DNA from: an uncultured Lachnospiraceae bacterium
Lineage (GTDB): Bacteria > Bacillota > Clostridia > Lachnospirales > Lachnospiraceae
Assembly (NCBI GenBank): GCA_948473115.1
Contig: CAOKWI010000005.1
Location: 34,574-98,573, forward strand
Reading direction: 5' to 3'
DNA: 64,000 nt
Shown: positions 15,895 to 24,832 of the stretch, piece by piece
Layout: each line of letters opens with the position of its first letter
How positions within the stretch are numbered: position 1 is the stretch's first letter
Made by a program: the position numbers and the translations under genes
The notes under the pieces: model-generated
Databases searched by the model: none
The model's input: the letters and a program-made list of their open reading frames with translations, nothing else
Told to the model about the DNA's origin: nothing

Positions 15895-17505
15895 GTGGCA
15901 GAGAAAACAGCAAACAGGACGGCGGATAAAACGGCAGACAGACCATCAAACAGACGACCTGTGAACAGATCGTCAAACGGAAGGCCGGCGGGCAGAACAT
16001 CCGGCAGGACGGCTCATATGCCGGACAGCATGCCGGCAAATCGTCCGAAAAGAAGAGCGGCGGACAAGCCGGAAACCAGACCGGAAAAAAGAACGGCAAA
16101 TCAACCGAAAAACAAACCGGAAAAGATCAAAAAATATCACAAACCCTTAAACCTGAATATCGGCATGGTTATTTTCGCCGTGATCTTTGTTTATGTCCTG
16201 GTCTGTGTCGTAATGTATTTTCAGACAAGCTACATAGTGCGCTATGAGGTGCAGGAGGGCTCCCTTGCCACAAACAATATTTACCACGGCGTCGTGATCC
16301 GCAGGGAGAGCGTCGTTTATACCACCTCCGCGGGATATGTCAATTATTATGCCCGGGAGGGGGAACGTGTGGCAAAAAACGACCTGGTATATGTGGTGGA
16401 TGAGACCGGACGGCTGAATGAAGAGCTGGAAGGTATGAATATGGGGGAAAATTCCCTGAGTGAGAGGGAGCTTGCCGAGTTCAGGAATGAGATCGTTAAC
16501 TTCGTTCATGGTTTTGACAGATGCAATTTTGAAAAGACCTATGATTTCAAATACTCCTTAAAAAATACGGTGTTAAAGCTGGCAAATGTGAGCATGCTGC
16601 AGAGCGTCAGTGACCTCAACGGGGTCGCCGGCACAAATGTCATCAATTATTCCAATTCCCCTTCCTCCGGGATCGTGGCGTACTGGGTTGACGGCCTGGA
16701 GGAGCTGTCTCCCCAGGATGTGACAGCTGCACTGCTGGAGGAAACGGACTATGAGAAGAAGCAGTTTATAGGCAATTCCCTGATGGCCGCAGGGGATCCG
16801 GCATATAAGCTCTCCACCAGCGAGAACTGGTCCCTTGTGATTCCCATCGAGGAGGAGAGGGGAACGCAGCTGGAGGAAGAGGATTATATCAAGGTACGGT
16901 TTTTAAAGAATCAGTATGAGTCCTGGGGAAAGGTAACCCTCCTCCACAATGCGGACGGCAATACCTATCTGCAGCTGGATTTTAATAATTCCATGGTGAG
17001 CTTTATCTCGGACCGGTTTCTGGATGTGGAACTGATCCTGGAGGATGAAACCGGGCTGAAGATACCCGTATCCTCCATTGTGCAGAAGGAATTTTTCCTG
17101 ATCCCGGAGGCATATGTGATTCCCGGAGGCAGTAACGGCGGCGAGAGCATTATGCGCCAGTGTTATCTGGAGGACGGCACTATTTCCAGCGAGGTTCTGG
17201 AGATAGATGTCTACAATTTTGATGAAGAAAATAAGGAATACTATGTGGACAGCTCGATCCTTGATGTGGGTGATATCCTGTATCAGCTGGACAGCCAGGA
17301 GACTTACGCCGTCAGCAAGCGGGCTACGCTGACCGGTGTCTACAATATGAATAAAGGCTATGCCGATTTCAAGCAGATCATCATTTTGTATGATAATGAG
17401 GAATATGCCATCGTGCAGCCCAACACAAAATACGGCCTGAGCGTATATGATTATATCGTGCTGGACGCGGATTCCGTCAGCGACGATCAGTTTATCAATC
17501 AGTAA
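15895..17505 (+). CDS. HlyD/efflux-adaptor-like membrane protein with basic disordered N-terminus
   Basis: The 536-residue protein has about 80 N-terminal residues rich in Arg, Lys, Pro, Thr and Asn, one transmembrane helix ('GMVIFAVIFVYVLVCVVMYF', about 93-112) and an extracellular region whose start ('VVIRRESVVYTTSAGYVNYYAREGERV') resembles a lipoyl/HlyD hybrid motif. No partner transporter lies nearby; instead it precedes ylmE and sepF, suggesting an envelope or division role. GTG start with GGAGG. The exact function is unknown. Confidence 0.65.
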   Translation: MAEKTANRTADKTADRPSNRRPVNRSSNGRPAGRTSGRTAHMPDSMPANRPKRRAADKPETRPEKRTANQPKNKPEKIKKYHKPLNLNIGMVIFAVIFVYVLVCVVMYFQTSYIVRYEVQEGSLATNNIYHGVVIRRESVVYTTSAGYVNYYAREGERVAKNDLVYVVDETGRLNEELEGMNMGENSLSERELAEFRNEIVNFVHGFDRCNFEKTYDFKYSLKNTVLKLANVSMLQSVSDLNGVAGTNVINYSNSPSSGIVAYWVDGLEELSPQDVTAALLEETDYEKKQFIGNSLMAAGDPAYKLSTSENWSLVIPIEEERGTQLEEEDYIKVRFLKNQYESWGKVTLLHNADGNTYLQLDFNNSMVSFISDRFLDVELILEDETGLKIPVSSIVQKEFFLIPEAYVIPGGSNGGESIMRQCYLEDGTISSEVLEIDVYNFDEENKEYYVDSSILDVGDILYQLDSQETYAVSKRATLTGVYNMNKGYADFKQIIILYDNEEYAIVQPNTKYGLSVYDYIVLDADSVSDDQFINQ

Positions 17506-17521
17506 ATATGGAGGCTTGTCA

Positions 17522-18229
17522 ATGATTCGTGACAATTTGGAACAGGTGCGGCAAAAGATAAAAGACGCCTGCGACAGGGCGGGACGGGATGCAGGGGAAG
17601 TTACCCTCATTTCTGTCAGCAAGACAAAACCCCTGTCCATGCTGGAGGAGGCATATGAGGCCGGCGCCAGGGACTTTGGCGAGAATAAGGTCCAGGAGCT
17701 GCTGGAGAAGATTCCACAGATGCCGAAGGATGTCCGCTGGCATATGATCGGTCACTTACAGCGAAACAAGGTGAAGTACATTGTGGGAAAGGTCTCTCTG
17801 ATCCACAGTGTGGATTCCCTCCGGCTTGCGGAGGAGATCAGCAGGGAGGCGGTAAAACAGGACACGTCCGTGGATATCCTGCTGGAGGTCAATGTGGCAC
17901 AGGAGGAGAGTAAATTCGGAACCACCCTGGAGGAGACCGCGGATCTGGCGATCAGCGTCTCAAAGCTGCCGGGAATCCACGTCTGCGGACTGATGACCAT
18001 TGCCCCCTATGTTGAAAATGCAGAAGATAACCGTCAGTATTTTAGGAAGCTGAAACAATTGTCTGTTGACATTGAACAAAAAAACATTGATAATGTTAAT
18101 ATGAATGTCCTGTCGATGGGTATGACAGGTGATTATTCCGTGGCGGTGGAGGAGGGCGCCACCTGTGTGAGGGTGGGCACCGGCATCTTTGGGCAGCGGG
18201 ATTATGTGAAAGGCGTGGTATCTGAATGA
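17522..18229 (+). CDS. PLP homeostasis protein YggS/YlmE
   Basis: The 235-residue PLP-binding alanine-racemase-fold protein maintains pyridoxal phosphate pools and has no proven catalytic reaction. 'LISVSKTKPLSML' holds the PLP lysine; 'FGENKVQEL', 'WHMIGHLQRNKVK' and 'LSMGMTGDYSVAVEEGATCVRVGTGIFG' are signature motifs. ATG at 17522 follows TGGAGGCTTGTCA; the track's longer ORF adds an unlikely overlap. It overlaps sepF by 4 bp. Confidence 0.95.
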   Translation: MIRDNLEQVRQKIKDACDRAGRDAGEVTLISVSKTKPLSMLEEAYEAGARDFGENKVQELLEKIPQMPKDVRWHMIGHLQRNKVKYIVGKVSLIHSVDSLRLAEEISREAVKQDTSVDILLEVNVAQEESKFGTTLEETADLAISVSKLPGIHVCGLMTIAPYVENAEDNRQYFRKLKQLSVDIEQKNIDNVNMNVLSMGMTGDYSVAVEEGATCVRVGTGIFGQRDYVKGVVSE

Positions 18230-18741
18230 GTGTAATGGACAAGTTCTTAAATTATATGAAACTGAACGGTGAAGATGACGACGAGTATTATGACGACGAG
18301 TATCTGGACGATGAGGAGGATATGGAGCCGGCGCCCAAAAAGAGCGCTTCCAGGGCAAAGGATGTGGATGCCTACGAGGATACCGTCGCGAAGAAGCCTG
18401 TGTCGAACAAGATCACTCCCATTAACAAGCCCACATCCAAGCGCATGAACAACGGCAGCGGGATGGAGGTCTGCGTGATCAAGCCCACTTCTGTCGAGGA
18501 TGCCCGTGAGATCACGGAGACACTGCTGGCAAACCGCACCGTAGTCCTGAACCTGGAGGGACTGGATGTGGATATCGCCCAGAGGATCATCGACTTTACC
18601 AGTGGCTCCTGCTTTGCCATCGGCGGCAATCTGCAGAAGATTTCCCACTATATTTTTATCATTACGCCTGCCAGCGTAGATATTTCCGGCGATTTCCAGG
18701 ATATTTTCGGCGGTTCCTTTGAGATGCCGCTGAACAGTTAA
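18226..18741 (+). CDS. sepF: Cell division protein SepF
   Basis: The 171-residue FtsZ-bundling membrane anchor has a short amphipathic N-terminus ('MDKFLNYMKLNG'), an acidic linker (DDDEYYDDEYLDDEED), and the C-terminal SepF domain with 'VIKPTSVEDAREITETLLANRTVVLNLEGLD' and 'DFTSGSCFAIGGNLQKIS'. It is coupled to ylmE through an ATGA overlap, as in Gram-positive division clusters. Confidence 0.95.
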   Translation: MSVMDKFLNYMKLNGEDDDEYYDDEYLDDEEDMEPAPKKSASRAKDVDAYEDTVAKKPVSNKITPINKPTSKRMNNGSGMEVCVIKPTSVEDAREITETLLANRTVVLNLEGLDVDIAQRIIDFTSGSCFAIGGNLQKISHYIFIITPASVDISGDFQDIFGGSFEMPLNS

Positions 18742-18764
18742 CGCATGGAGGAAGAGGTATACTG

Positions 18765-19874
18765 ATGTCAGAGAGATTACCAATACTTTATTATAAAAAG
18801 CCCTGCTATGATATTGTTTTCACCCAGTCCTTTGACGGACTGTGGGACGAACTGCAGGCTCTGGGGTGTGACGGCAGACGGCTATGCATCGTGACGGATT
18901 CCAAGGTGGACGAGCTGTACGGAGCGGCCGTTTTCAGCCTGCTGGAGGGCAGATGCCGAAAGGCTGTCAAATATGTCTTTCCCAACGGGGAGGAGAACAA
19001 GACGCTGGACACGGTGCGGGGAGTCTATACGTTCCTGATCGAGGAAGGCTTCGACCGCAGGGATATGCTGATTGCGCTGGGCGGCGGCGTAGTGGGCGAT
19101 CTCACGGGATACGCTGCGGCCACTTATTTGAGGGGCATCGATTTCATACAGGTGCCTACCACGCTGCTCTCCCAGGCGGACAGCAGCATCGGCGGCAAGA
19201 CAGGTGTGGACTTTGACGGTTATAAAAATATGGTGGGGGCGTTCAAGATGCCCCGTCTGGTGTATATGAACCTGGCCGTGCTGGGCACCCTGGAGGACAG
19301 GCAGTTCTTTTCCGGCTTTGCGGAAGTGATGAAGAGCGCGCTGCTGAAGGACAGCATATTTTATGAGTGGCTGATAGAAAATATGTATGAAATCTGTGAG
19401 CGCGACCTGGATGTGTTACAGGAAATGCTCAGGCGAAGCTGCGGCATTAAGAAGCTTGTGGTGGAGAAGGATCCCACGGAGCAGGGCGACAGGGCGCTGC
19501 TGAACCTGGGACATACGATAGGACATGCCATAGAGAAATACAAAAATTTCAAATTATACCATGGGGAGTGCGTGGCCCTGGGCTGTGTGGCGGCGGCATA
19601 CATTTCCTGGAAGAAGGAATTGCTGTCCATGGACGAGTACTATGAGATCAGGGATATGTTCGTACCCTTCAATCTCCCCATCTCCATAGACGACATCGAG
19701 CCTCAGGAGATTCTGCGGCTTACAAAGTCTGACAAAAAGATGGAGGCTGGAACGATCAAATTCGTCCTGCTCAAGAAGATCGGCAGGGCAGTGATAGACA
19801 GAACCGTCACAGACGATGAAATCCTGGCGGCTGTCAATGAAATTTATTTCAGCGAAGAGGATGCCCATGAATAA
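18765..19874 (+). CDS. aroB: 3-dehydroquinate synthase
   Basis: The 369-residue NAD- and metal-dependent enzyme makes 3-dehydroquinate from DAHP in the shikimate pathway. 'ALGGGVVGDLTGYAAATYLRG', 'PTTLLSQADSSIGGKTGVD' and the metal-binding 'NLGHTIGHAIE' are present. The start is ATG with GGAGGAAGAGG upstream. Its 3' end overlaps lspA by 8 bp, so the two are probably co-translated; no other aro genes are visible here. Confidence 0.96.
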   Translation: MSERLPILYYKKPCYDIVFTQSFDGLWDELQALGCDGRRLCIVTDSKVDELYGAAVFSLLEGRCRKAVKYVFPNGEENKTLDTVRGVYTFLIEEGFDRRDMLIALGGGVVGDLTGYAAATYLRGIDFIQVPTTLLSQADSSIGGKTGVDFDGYKNMVGAFKMPRLVYMNLAVLGTLEDRQFFSGFAEVMKSALLKDSIFYEWLIENMYEICERDLDVLQEMLRRSCGIKKLVVEKDPTEQGDRALLNLGHTIGHAIEKYKNFKLYHGECVALGCVAAAYISWKKELLSMDEYYEIRDMFVPFNLPISIDDIEPQEILRLTKSDKKMEAGTIKFVLLKKIGRAVIDRTVTDDEILAAVNEIYFSEEDAHE

Positions 19875-20391
19875 GAGAGTGAAGATGTTATTGATCGATG
19901 TGGTGATCGTGGCGGCGCTGCTGGCTTTTGACCAGTATACGAAAATGCTGGCGATCCTGCATCTGAAGAATAATCCGGCCATCGTGCTGATTGACGGGGT
20001 GCTGGAGCTGCAATATCTGGAAAACAGGGGATCTGCCTTCGGGATGCTGCAGAACCAGAAGTTTTTTATCCTGTTTGTGGGCATCATATTCCTTATGGTG
20101 ATCCTGTTCTTCCTGTTTAAGCTGCCTGCGCAGAAGAAATATAATATCGTCCATGTCCTGCTGTCCGTCGTGATCGCGGGCGGGATCGGCAATATGGTGG
20201 ATCGGTTCCGGTTTGATTATGTGGTTGATTTTATTTCATTTATTCTGATCAATTATCCGATCTTTAATGTGGCCGACTGTTATATTGTAGTGGCAATGAT
20301 CAGTCTGTTTATTCTGTTTGCCTTTGTATTCAAGGAAAAAGATCTGGAATTCCTGAATTTTAAGCAGAACCGGTATCGGGAGATGAAATAA
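19867..20391 (+). CDS. lspA: Lipoprotein signal peptidase (signal peptidase II)
   Basis: The 174-residue four-helix membrane aspartic protease cleaves prolipoproteins. Catalytic regions are 'GGIGNMVDRFRFDYVVDFI' (first Asp of the dyad) and 'FNVADCYIVVA' (second Asp); the N-terminal 'DQYTKM' and 'LENRGSAFGML' are also typical. ATG at 19867 lies six bases after GAAGAGG; the upstream ATG at 19861 has no spacing. The TAA stop overlaps the first base of a family A repeat. Confidence 0.95.
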   Translation: MNKRVKMLLIDVVIVAALLAFDQYTKMLAILHLKNNPAIVLIDGVLELQYLENRGSAFGMLQNQKFFILFVGIIFLMVILFFLFKLPAQKKYNIVHVLLSVVIAGGIGNMVDRFRFDYVVDFISFILINYPIFNVADCYIVVAMISLFILFAFVFKEKDLEFLNFKQNRYREMK

Positions 20392-20547
20392 GGAACTGTT
20401 AAAGAATTAATCTTCACATTTGACTTGTCTGAGTTCGCAAATGCTGCGTTGTCATCAGTCGACGATGCCCGCATCGTCTCCTTCTTCCGCCTTGCCTTTG
20501 CATTCTCATCCTGCGTCAAAATGTAAAATGAATTCTTAACAGTTCCT
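20391..20547 (-). repeat. Family A structured repeat, copy 1 (157 bp)
   Basis: Terminal inverted repeats AGGAACTGTTAAAGAATT and AATTCTTAACAGTTCCT bound the element, which starts on the last base of the lspA stop. On the minus strand the core reads GGCGGAAGAAGGA, then hairpin GACGATGC-GG-GCATCGTC, then CTGATGACAACGCAGCA and CAGACAAG. The same core order appears at 28612, 32361 and 52415 with different but still pairing stem sequences. No conserved reading frame was found. Confidence 0.85.
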
Positions 20548-20571
20548 AACACAGCGGAGAGGATAAACCGG

Positions 20572-21480
20572 ATGGAACGGTTTCGATTTGAGATAACAGA
20601 AGAGCTGGAAGAGGAGAGGATCGATAAGTGTTTGTCAATGCTTATCGATTCTTTGTCGCGCTCTTTTATCCAGAAGCTGATCAAAGAGCAGGCGGTCACC
20701 GTCAACGGAGTCCCTGCGAAGGGAAGCTACCGGGTGAAAGCGGACGACACGGTTGAATTTGAGCTTCCCGAAGCCGTGGAGCCGGATATCGAGCCGGAAA
20801 ACATCCCTTTGGATATTCTCTATGAAGACAGGGATGTGATTGTGGTAAATAAGCCCAAGGGGATGGTGGTGCATCCCGCGGCGGGCCACTACAGCGGCAC
20901 GCTCGTGAATGCGCTGATGTATCATTGCGGCAGTGAGCTCTCCGGTATCAACGGATATATGCGGCCTGGCATCGTACACCGGATCGACAGGGACACCACC
21001 GGCTCCCTGGTCGCCTGTAAAAACAATGCGGCCCATCTGTGCCTTGCGGAGCAGCTGAAAGAGCACTCCGTCAACCGGCGCTATGTGGCCATCTGTTACG
21101 GCCGCCTGGAAGAGGAGGAGGGCGTCATTGACAGACCCATCGGGCGCCATCCCACAGAGAGGAAAAAAATGGCGGTCAATGAGCGGAGCGGCAGGCGTGC
21201 AGTGACCCATTACCGCATTTTGCGGAGGTTTGAGAAATATACTTATGTAGAGTGCAGGCTGGAGACGGGCAGAACCCACCAGATCAGGGTACATATGGCC
21301 AGCATCGGACACCCGCTTCTGGGGGATGAGGTCTATTCCAACCGGAAATGCCCCTTTCATCTGGAGGGTCAGACACTCCATGCGAAAACCCTTGGCTTCC
21401 GTCATCCCTCCACGGGGGAGTATGTGGAGGTGGAGGCGCCTCTGCCCGCGTATTTCAGTCATTTGCTGGAAGTGCTGTGA
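20572..21480 (+). CDS. RluD-family 23S rRNA pseudouridine synthase
   Basis: The 302-residue enzyme has an N-terminal S4 RNA-binding domain ('RIDKCLSMLIDSLSRSFIQKLI') and a catalytic domain with 'VVNKPKGMVVHPAAGH', the catalytic Asp in 'HRIDRDTTGSLV', and 'LETGRTHQIRVHMASIGHPLLGD'. By family position after lspA it is the RluD/YlyB-type enzyme; the exact uridine targets cannot be read from sequence. GGAGAGGATAAACCGG precedes the ATG. Confidence 0.93.
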   Translation: MERFRFEITEELEEERIDKCLSMLIDSLSRSFIQKLIKEQAVTVNGVPAKGSYRVKADDTVEFELPEAVEPDIEPENIPLDILYEDRDVIVVNKPKGMVVHPAAGHYSGTLVNALMYHCGSELSGINGYMRPGIVHRIDRDTTGSLVACKNNAAHLCLAEQLKEHSVNRRYVAICYGRLEEEEGVIDRPIGRHPTERKKMAVNERSGRRAVTHYRILRRFEKYTYVECRLETGRTHQIRVHMASIGHPLLGDEVYSNRKCPFHLEGQTLHAKTLGFRHPSTGEYVEVEAPLPAYFSHLLEVL

Positions 21481-21502
21481 CGAACAGTTCTATTTTTTGT
21501 AG

Positions 21503-21531
21503 TTGCCTGAATACTTTAAATATAGTATAAT
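21503..21531 (+). promoter_or_regulatory. Sigma-A-type promoter before cytidylate-kinase-like gene 1
   Basis: TTGCCT at 21503-21508 and a consensus TATAAT at 21526-21531 are 17 bp apart. The gene starts at 21566 with AAAAGGGG as its ribosome binding site. Confidence 0.7.
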
Positions 21532-21565
21532 GTAATCAGAAAAACACAGAAAAGGGGTGCGTTAT

Positions 21566-22192
21566 ATGAATACAGTTATAACAATTGGCAGGCAATTTGG
21601 CTCTGCCGGACGTGAGATCGGAGAGAAGGTTGCAGAATATTTCGGCATTAAGTGTTATGACAAGGAGCTGCTGACCAGGGCGGCACAGGAGAGCGGCTTC
21701 TGTGAGGAAATGATCCAGAACCACGATGAGAGACCTACCAATTCGTTCCTGTATAATCTGGTCATGGATACTTACTCCTTTGGCTATAACGCATCCTCCT
21801 TCGTGGATATGCCCATCAGTCACAAGGTATTTCTGGCACAGTTCGACACCATAAAGAAGATCGCGGACGAAGGTCCCTGTGTGATCGTCGGCCGCTGTGC
21901 CGACTATGCGCTGGCAGATTACAAGAACGTGATCCACCTGTTCATCTATGGAAACGAGTCCTGCAAGGTAAAACGCATTATGCAGAAATATGACCTCAGC
22001 GAGGCAAAGGCAAAGGACATGATTCTCAAGAAGGATAAGCAGCGCCAGAGCTATTACAATTATTATTCTTCGAAGAAGTGGGGGCGCGCGGACAGCTATG
22101 ACCTGTGTATCAACAGCAGCGTCCTGGGTGTGGAAGGCACCGTCAAGCTGATCACGCAGTACGTGGAAGACTTTGAGAAGAAAAACGGTTAA
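21566..22192 (+). CDS. Cytidylate-kinase-like family protein (paralogue 1)
   Basis: The 208-residue P-loop kinase-fold protein starts 'VITIGRQFGSAGREIG', an atypical GxxGSxG-type nucleotide loop seen in the cytidylate-kinase-like family rather than in true Cmk. 'CYDKELL', 'CVIVGRCADYALADYKNV' and 'RQSYYNYYSSKKWG' are shared with the gene at 32671. The substrate is not established. ATG at 21566 is preferred to the upstream GTG at 21557 because of spacing to AAAAGGGG. Confidence 0.82.
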   Translation: MNTVITIGRQFGSAGREIGEKVAEYFGIKCYDKELLTRAAQESGFCEEMIQNHDERPTNSFLYNLVMDTYSFGYNASSFVDMPISHKVFLAQFDTIKKIADEGPCVIVGRCADYALADYKNVIHLFIYGNESCKVKRIMQKYDLSEAKAKDMILKKDKQRQSYYNYYSSKKWGRADSYDLCINSSVLGVEGTVKLITQYVEDFEKKNG

Positions 22193-22243
22193 GCTGTCAG
22201 TACAGAGAAGTTACAAAGCGGGGAAAAAAACAGCTAAAAAAGA

Positions 22244-22273
22244 TTGACAAAATAAGGCATCTCATGCTATGAT
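22244..22273 (+). promoter_or_regulatory. Promoter of the rplU-prp-rpmA operon
   Basis: A perfect TTGACA (22244-22249) and an extended -10 TGC-TATGAT (22268-22273) are spaced 18 bp apart. It lies 120 bp ahead of rplU, leaving room for a structured leader. Confidence 0.8.
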
Positions 22274-22282
22274 ACTACGGTA

Positions 22283-22393
22283 TGCCGCATAACGAGGTAT
22301 AAGTGTAACCGCGGGTAGCTGCGTTTACCACCAAAGTTAGCGAGTAAATGAACGAAGGTTCAGCCGTAGTTCATGAATAGGAGGTGCCTTAAT
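22283..22393 (+). ncRNA. Probable ribosomal protein L21 leader
   Basis: The transcribed leader before rplU contains GAGGTATAAGTG, then GCGGGTAGCTGCGTTTACC as a small hairpin region, then CACCAAAG, resembling the Firmicutes L21 leader from memory. Such leaders are thought to give autoregulation by L21. Boundaries are approximate; a covariance-model search would settle it. Confidence 0.6.
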
Positions 22394-22699
22394 ATGTACG
22401 CAATTATTGCAACAGGCGGAAAACAGTACAAGGTTTCTGAAGGTGATGTGATCAAGGTTGAGAAGCTGGACGTGGAAGCTGGAAATACTGTTACTTTTGA
22501 CCAGGTGATCGCAGTAAGTGACGGAGCCCTGAAGGTTGGCGGTGATGTAGCAAATGCAAGCGTGACCGCAACTGTCATGGAACAGGGAAAAGGTAAGAAG
22601 GTTATTGTATACAAATACAAGAGAAAAACCGGCTACCACAAGAAGAATGGTCACAGACAAGCATACACTCAGGTTAAGATTGACAAGATCAATGCATAA
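22394..22699 (+). CDS. rplU: 50S ribosomal protein L21
   Basis: The 101-residue protein starts '[18 protein letters not shown]' and ends with the basic '[22 protein letters not shown]', both classic L21. AGGAGGTGCC precedes ATG 22394; the longer ORF in the track reads through the leader. It is first in the L21-Prp-L27 operon that ends at a strong terminator. Confidence 0.98.
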   Translation: MYAIIATGGKQYKVSEGDVIKVEKLDVEAGNTVTFDQVIAVSDGALKVGGDVANASVTATVMEQGKGKKVIVYKYKRKTGYHKKNGHRQAYTQVKIDKINA

Positions 22700-22777
22700 T
22701 GTATCATGTTCACTCCGCGTCCATGGTACTCATGGCCATCCGGCCGCTGATTGTCCTGAATAAGGATATGTTATATT

Positions 22778-23110
22778 ATGATAACTGTAGAGATCTGTAG
22801 GACCAGGAATCATGAATACAGAGGCTTTTTCTGTATGGGACATGCAGAGTACGCGAGGCCCGGCGAACCGGATATCGTGTGCGCGGCCGTCTCGGCGCTG
22901 ACCATAGGAACTGTCAATTCCCTGGAGGAGCTGGCGGGAGAAAGGCTGCGTGTCAGCCAGGATCAGAGGACGGGATTTTTCAAATGTGATTTTGAGGGTA
23001 CTTTGCAGGAAAAGTCCAGTTTCCTTATGGATTCCATGGTATTTTCACTGGAAAACATAAGCAGGGAATATGGCAAAAAGTTTCTACAAGTAAAAATCAA
23101 GGAGGTGTAG
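22778..23110 (+). CDS. prp: Ribosomal-processing cysteine protease Prp
   Basis: The 110-residue protease removes the N-terminal extension of L27 in Firmicutes. The catalytic His is in 'CMGHAEYA' and the catalytic Cys in 'DIVCAAVSALTIG', in the standard order and spacing. It lies between rplU and rpmA, its normal place, and L27 here has the matching cleavage extension. Confidence 0.95.
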   Translation: MITVEICRTRNHEYRGFFCMGHAEYARPGEPDIVCAAVSALTIGTVNSLEELAGERLRVSQDQRTGFFKCDFEGTLQEKSSFLMDSMVFSLENISREYGKKFLQVKIKEV

Positions 23111-23113
23111 ACC

Positions 23114-23398
23114 ATGTTAAATATGAACCTTCAATTTTTCGCTCATAAAAAGGGAGTCGGTTCCACCAAGAACGGCAGGGATTCCGAGTCCAAGAGATTA
23201 GGTGCGAAGAGAGCTGACGGACAATTCGTAAAGGCAGGAAATATCCTGTACAGACAGCGTGGAACCAAGATCCATCCCGGCGTCAATGTAGGTATCGGCG
23301 GTGATGATACCCTGTTTGCCCTGGTTGACGGCGTTCTCCGTTTCGAGAGAAAGGGCAGGGACAAGAAGCAGGCTTCCGTTTATCCTGTTGAGAAATAA
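23114..23398 (+). CDS. rpmA: 50S ribosomal protein L27 with Prp-cleaved leader
   Basis: The 94-residue protein carries the short extension MLNMNLQFF immediately before the mature start AHKKGVGST, the recognised Prp cleavage site. '[33 protein letters not shown]' is the family core. Removal of the extension is needed for L27 to reach the peptidyl-transferase centre. AAGGAGGTGTAGACC precedes the ATG. Confidence 0.98.
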   Translation: MLNMNLQFFAHKKGVGSTKNGRDSESKRLGAKRADGQFVKAGNILYRQRGTKIHPGVNVGIGGDDTLFALVDGVLRFERKGRDKKQASVYPVEK

Positions 23399-23416
23399 CG
23401 ATTACGAATGTGGGCG

Positions 23417-23452
23417 GGACTTCAAACTAAAGATGTTTGAAGTCCTGTTTTT
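23417..23452 (+). terminator. Intrinsic terminator after rpmA
   Basis: GGACTTCAAAC (23417-23427) and GTTTGAAGTCC (23435-23445) form a perfect 11-bp stem followed by TGTTTTT. It separates the L21-Prp-L27 operon from obgE. Confidence 0.9.
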
Positions 23453-23478
23453 ACCTTATAGCTTATGTAGGAGATATT

Positions 23479-24771
23479 ATGTTTGCAGACAGAGCCAGAA
23501 TTTATGTCAGAAGCGGAAAGGGCGGCGACGGCCATGTCTCGTTCCGGCGGGAAAAATATGTGCCAAACGGCGGTCCCGACGGCGGCGACGGCGGCAGGGG
23601 CGGCGATGTGATCTTTGTGGTGGACGAGGGGCTTAACACCCTGATCGACTTCAGAAATATCCGAAAATATAAGGCGGGGGACGGCGAACCCGGAAACAAG
23701 AAAAACTGCCGCGGCAAGGACGGCCAGGACATCACCATAAAAGTCCCCCAGGGCACCGTGATCAAAGAAGCGGAGAGCGGAAAGGTCATTGCGGATATGT
23801 CCGGGGACAACCGGGAGATCGTCCTTCTAAGAGGCGGCCGCGGCGGAAACGGCAACCAGCATTACGCCACAAGCACCATGCAGGCTCCCAAGTATGCCCA
23901 GCCGGGACAGCCTGCCCAGGAGCTGGAGCTTCTGCTGGAATTGAAGGTGATAGCGGATGTGGGGCTGGTGGGATTTCCCAATGTGGGGAAATCCACGCTG
24001 CTTTCCAGGGTGACCAACGCAAGACCCAAGATTGCAAACTACCATTTCACCACCTTAAACCCAAATCTGGGGGTGGTGGATCTGGAAGGGACGGGCGGTT
24101 TTGTGATTGCGGATATACCGGGGCTTATTGAGGGCGCCTCGGAGGGAGTGGGCCTGGGCCATGAATTTCTGCGTCATATTGAGCGCACAAAGGTCATTAT
24201 CCATATTGTGGATGCGGCGGGAACAGAAGGACGGGATCCCATTGCGGATATCTATGCCATCAACAGGGAGCTGGACGCTTATAATCCCGACATTGCGAAG
24301 CGTCCCCAGGTGATCGCGGCCAATAAGATCGATGCCATATTTGATCCGGAGGATCGTTCCGTGGAGGCCATCAAGGCGGAGTTTGAGCCGAAGGGGGTCA
24401 AAGTCTATCCCATTTCCGCAGTCAGCGGCGAGGGAGTGAGGGAACTGCTGTATCATGTCTACGAGATGCTGCAGGATATCGGTGAGGAACCCACTGTGTT
24501 TGAGCAGGAGTATTTCCCCGAAGTACAGTCCGGGGATCTCTCCAGGGAACCCTTTACCGTGGAATATGATGCGGAGGAGGATGAATATGTGGTGGAAGGT
24601 CCCAGGATTGAGAAGATGCTGGGCTATACCAATCTGGACAGCGAAAAAGGATTCCTTTTTTTCCAAAACTTCCTGAAAAATAACGGAATCCTGGAGCAGC
24701 TGGAGGGGCTTGGCATCAAAGAGGGAGATACGGTGCGCATGTACGGTTTATCCTTCCATTATTACAAGTGA
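23479..24771 (+). CDS. obgE: Ribosome-assembly GTPase ObgE
   Basis: The 430-residue GTPase has the glycine-rich Obg fold ('RSGKGGDGHVSFRREKYVPNGGPDGGDGG'), a G domain with 'GFPNVGKSTL', 'DIPGLIEGASEGVGLG' and 'NKID', and a C-terminal OCT domain ('YVVEGPRIEKMLGYTNLD'). It acts in 50S assembly and stress signalling. ATG 23479 follows TAGGAGATATT; the track's longer start would run into the terminator. Confidence 0.97.
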   Translation: MFADRARIYVRSGKGGDGHVSFRREKYVPNGGPDGGDGGRGGDVIFVVDEGLNTLIDFRNIRKYKAGDGEPGNKKNCRGKDGQDITIKVPQGTVIKEAESGKVIADMSGDNREIVLLRGGRGGNGNQHYATSTMQAPKYAQPGQPAQELELLLELKVIADVGLVGFPNVGKSTLLSRVTNARPKIANYHFTTLNPNLGVVDLEGTGGFVIADIPGLIEGASEGVGLGHEFLRHIERTKVIIHIVDAAGTEGRDPIADIYAINRELDAYNPDIAKRPQVIAANKIDAIFDPEDRSVEAIKAEFEPKGVKVYPISAVSGEGVRELLYHVYEMLQDIGEEPTVFEQEYFPEVQSGDLSREPFTVEYDAEEDEYVVEGPRIEKMLGYTNLDSEKGFLFFQNFLKNNGILEQLEGLGIKEGDTVRMYGLSFHYYK

Positions 24772-24832
24772 TGAAAATGAATATCCAAATATTGATTGGC
24801 ATGCGCGCCATGACGCGCTAAGGGGTGGAAAA

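Noticed and set aside
22700-22777. GGCCATCCGGCCGCTGATT-like text shared with the lexA leader (GGCCACTCAGCCGCTGATT at about 34095)
   Set aside because: The match is only about 19 bp with no clear element boundaries; too weak to call a repeat family.
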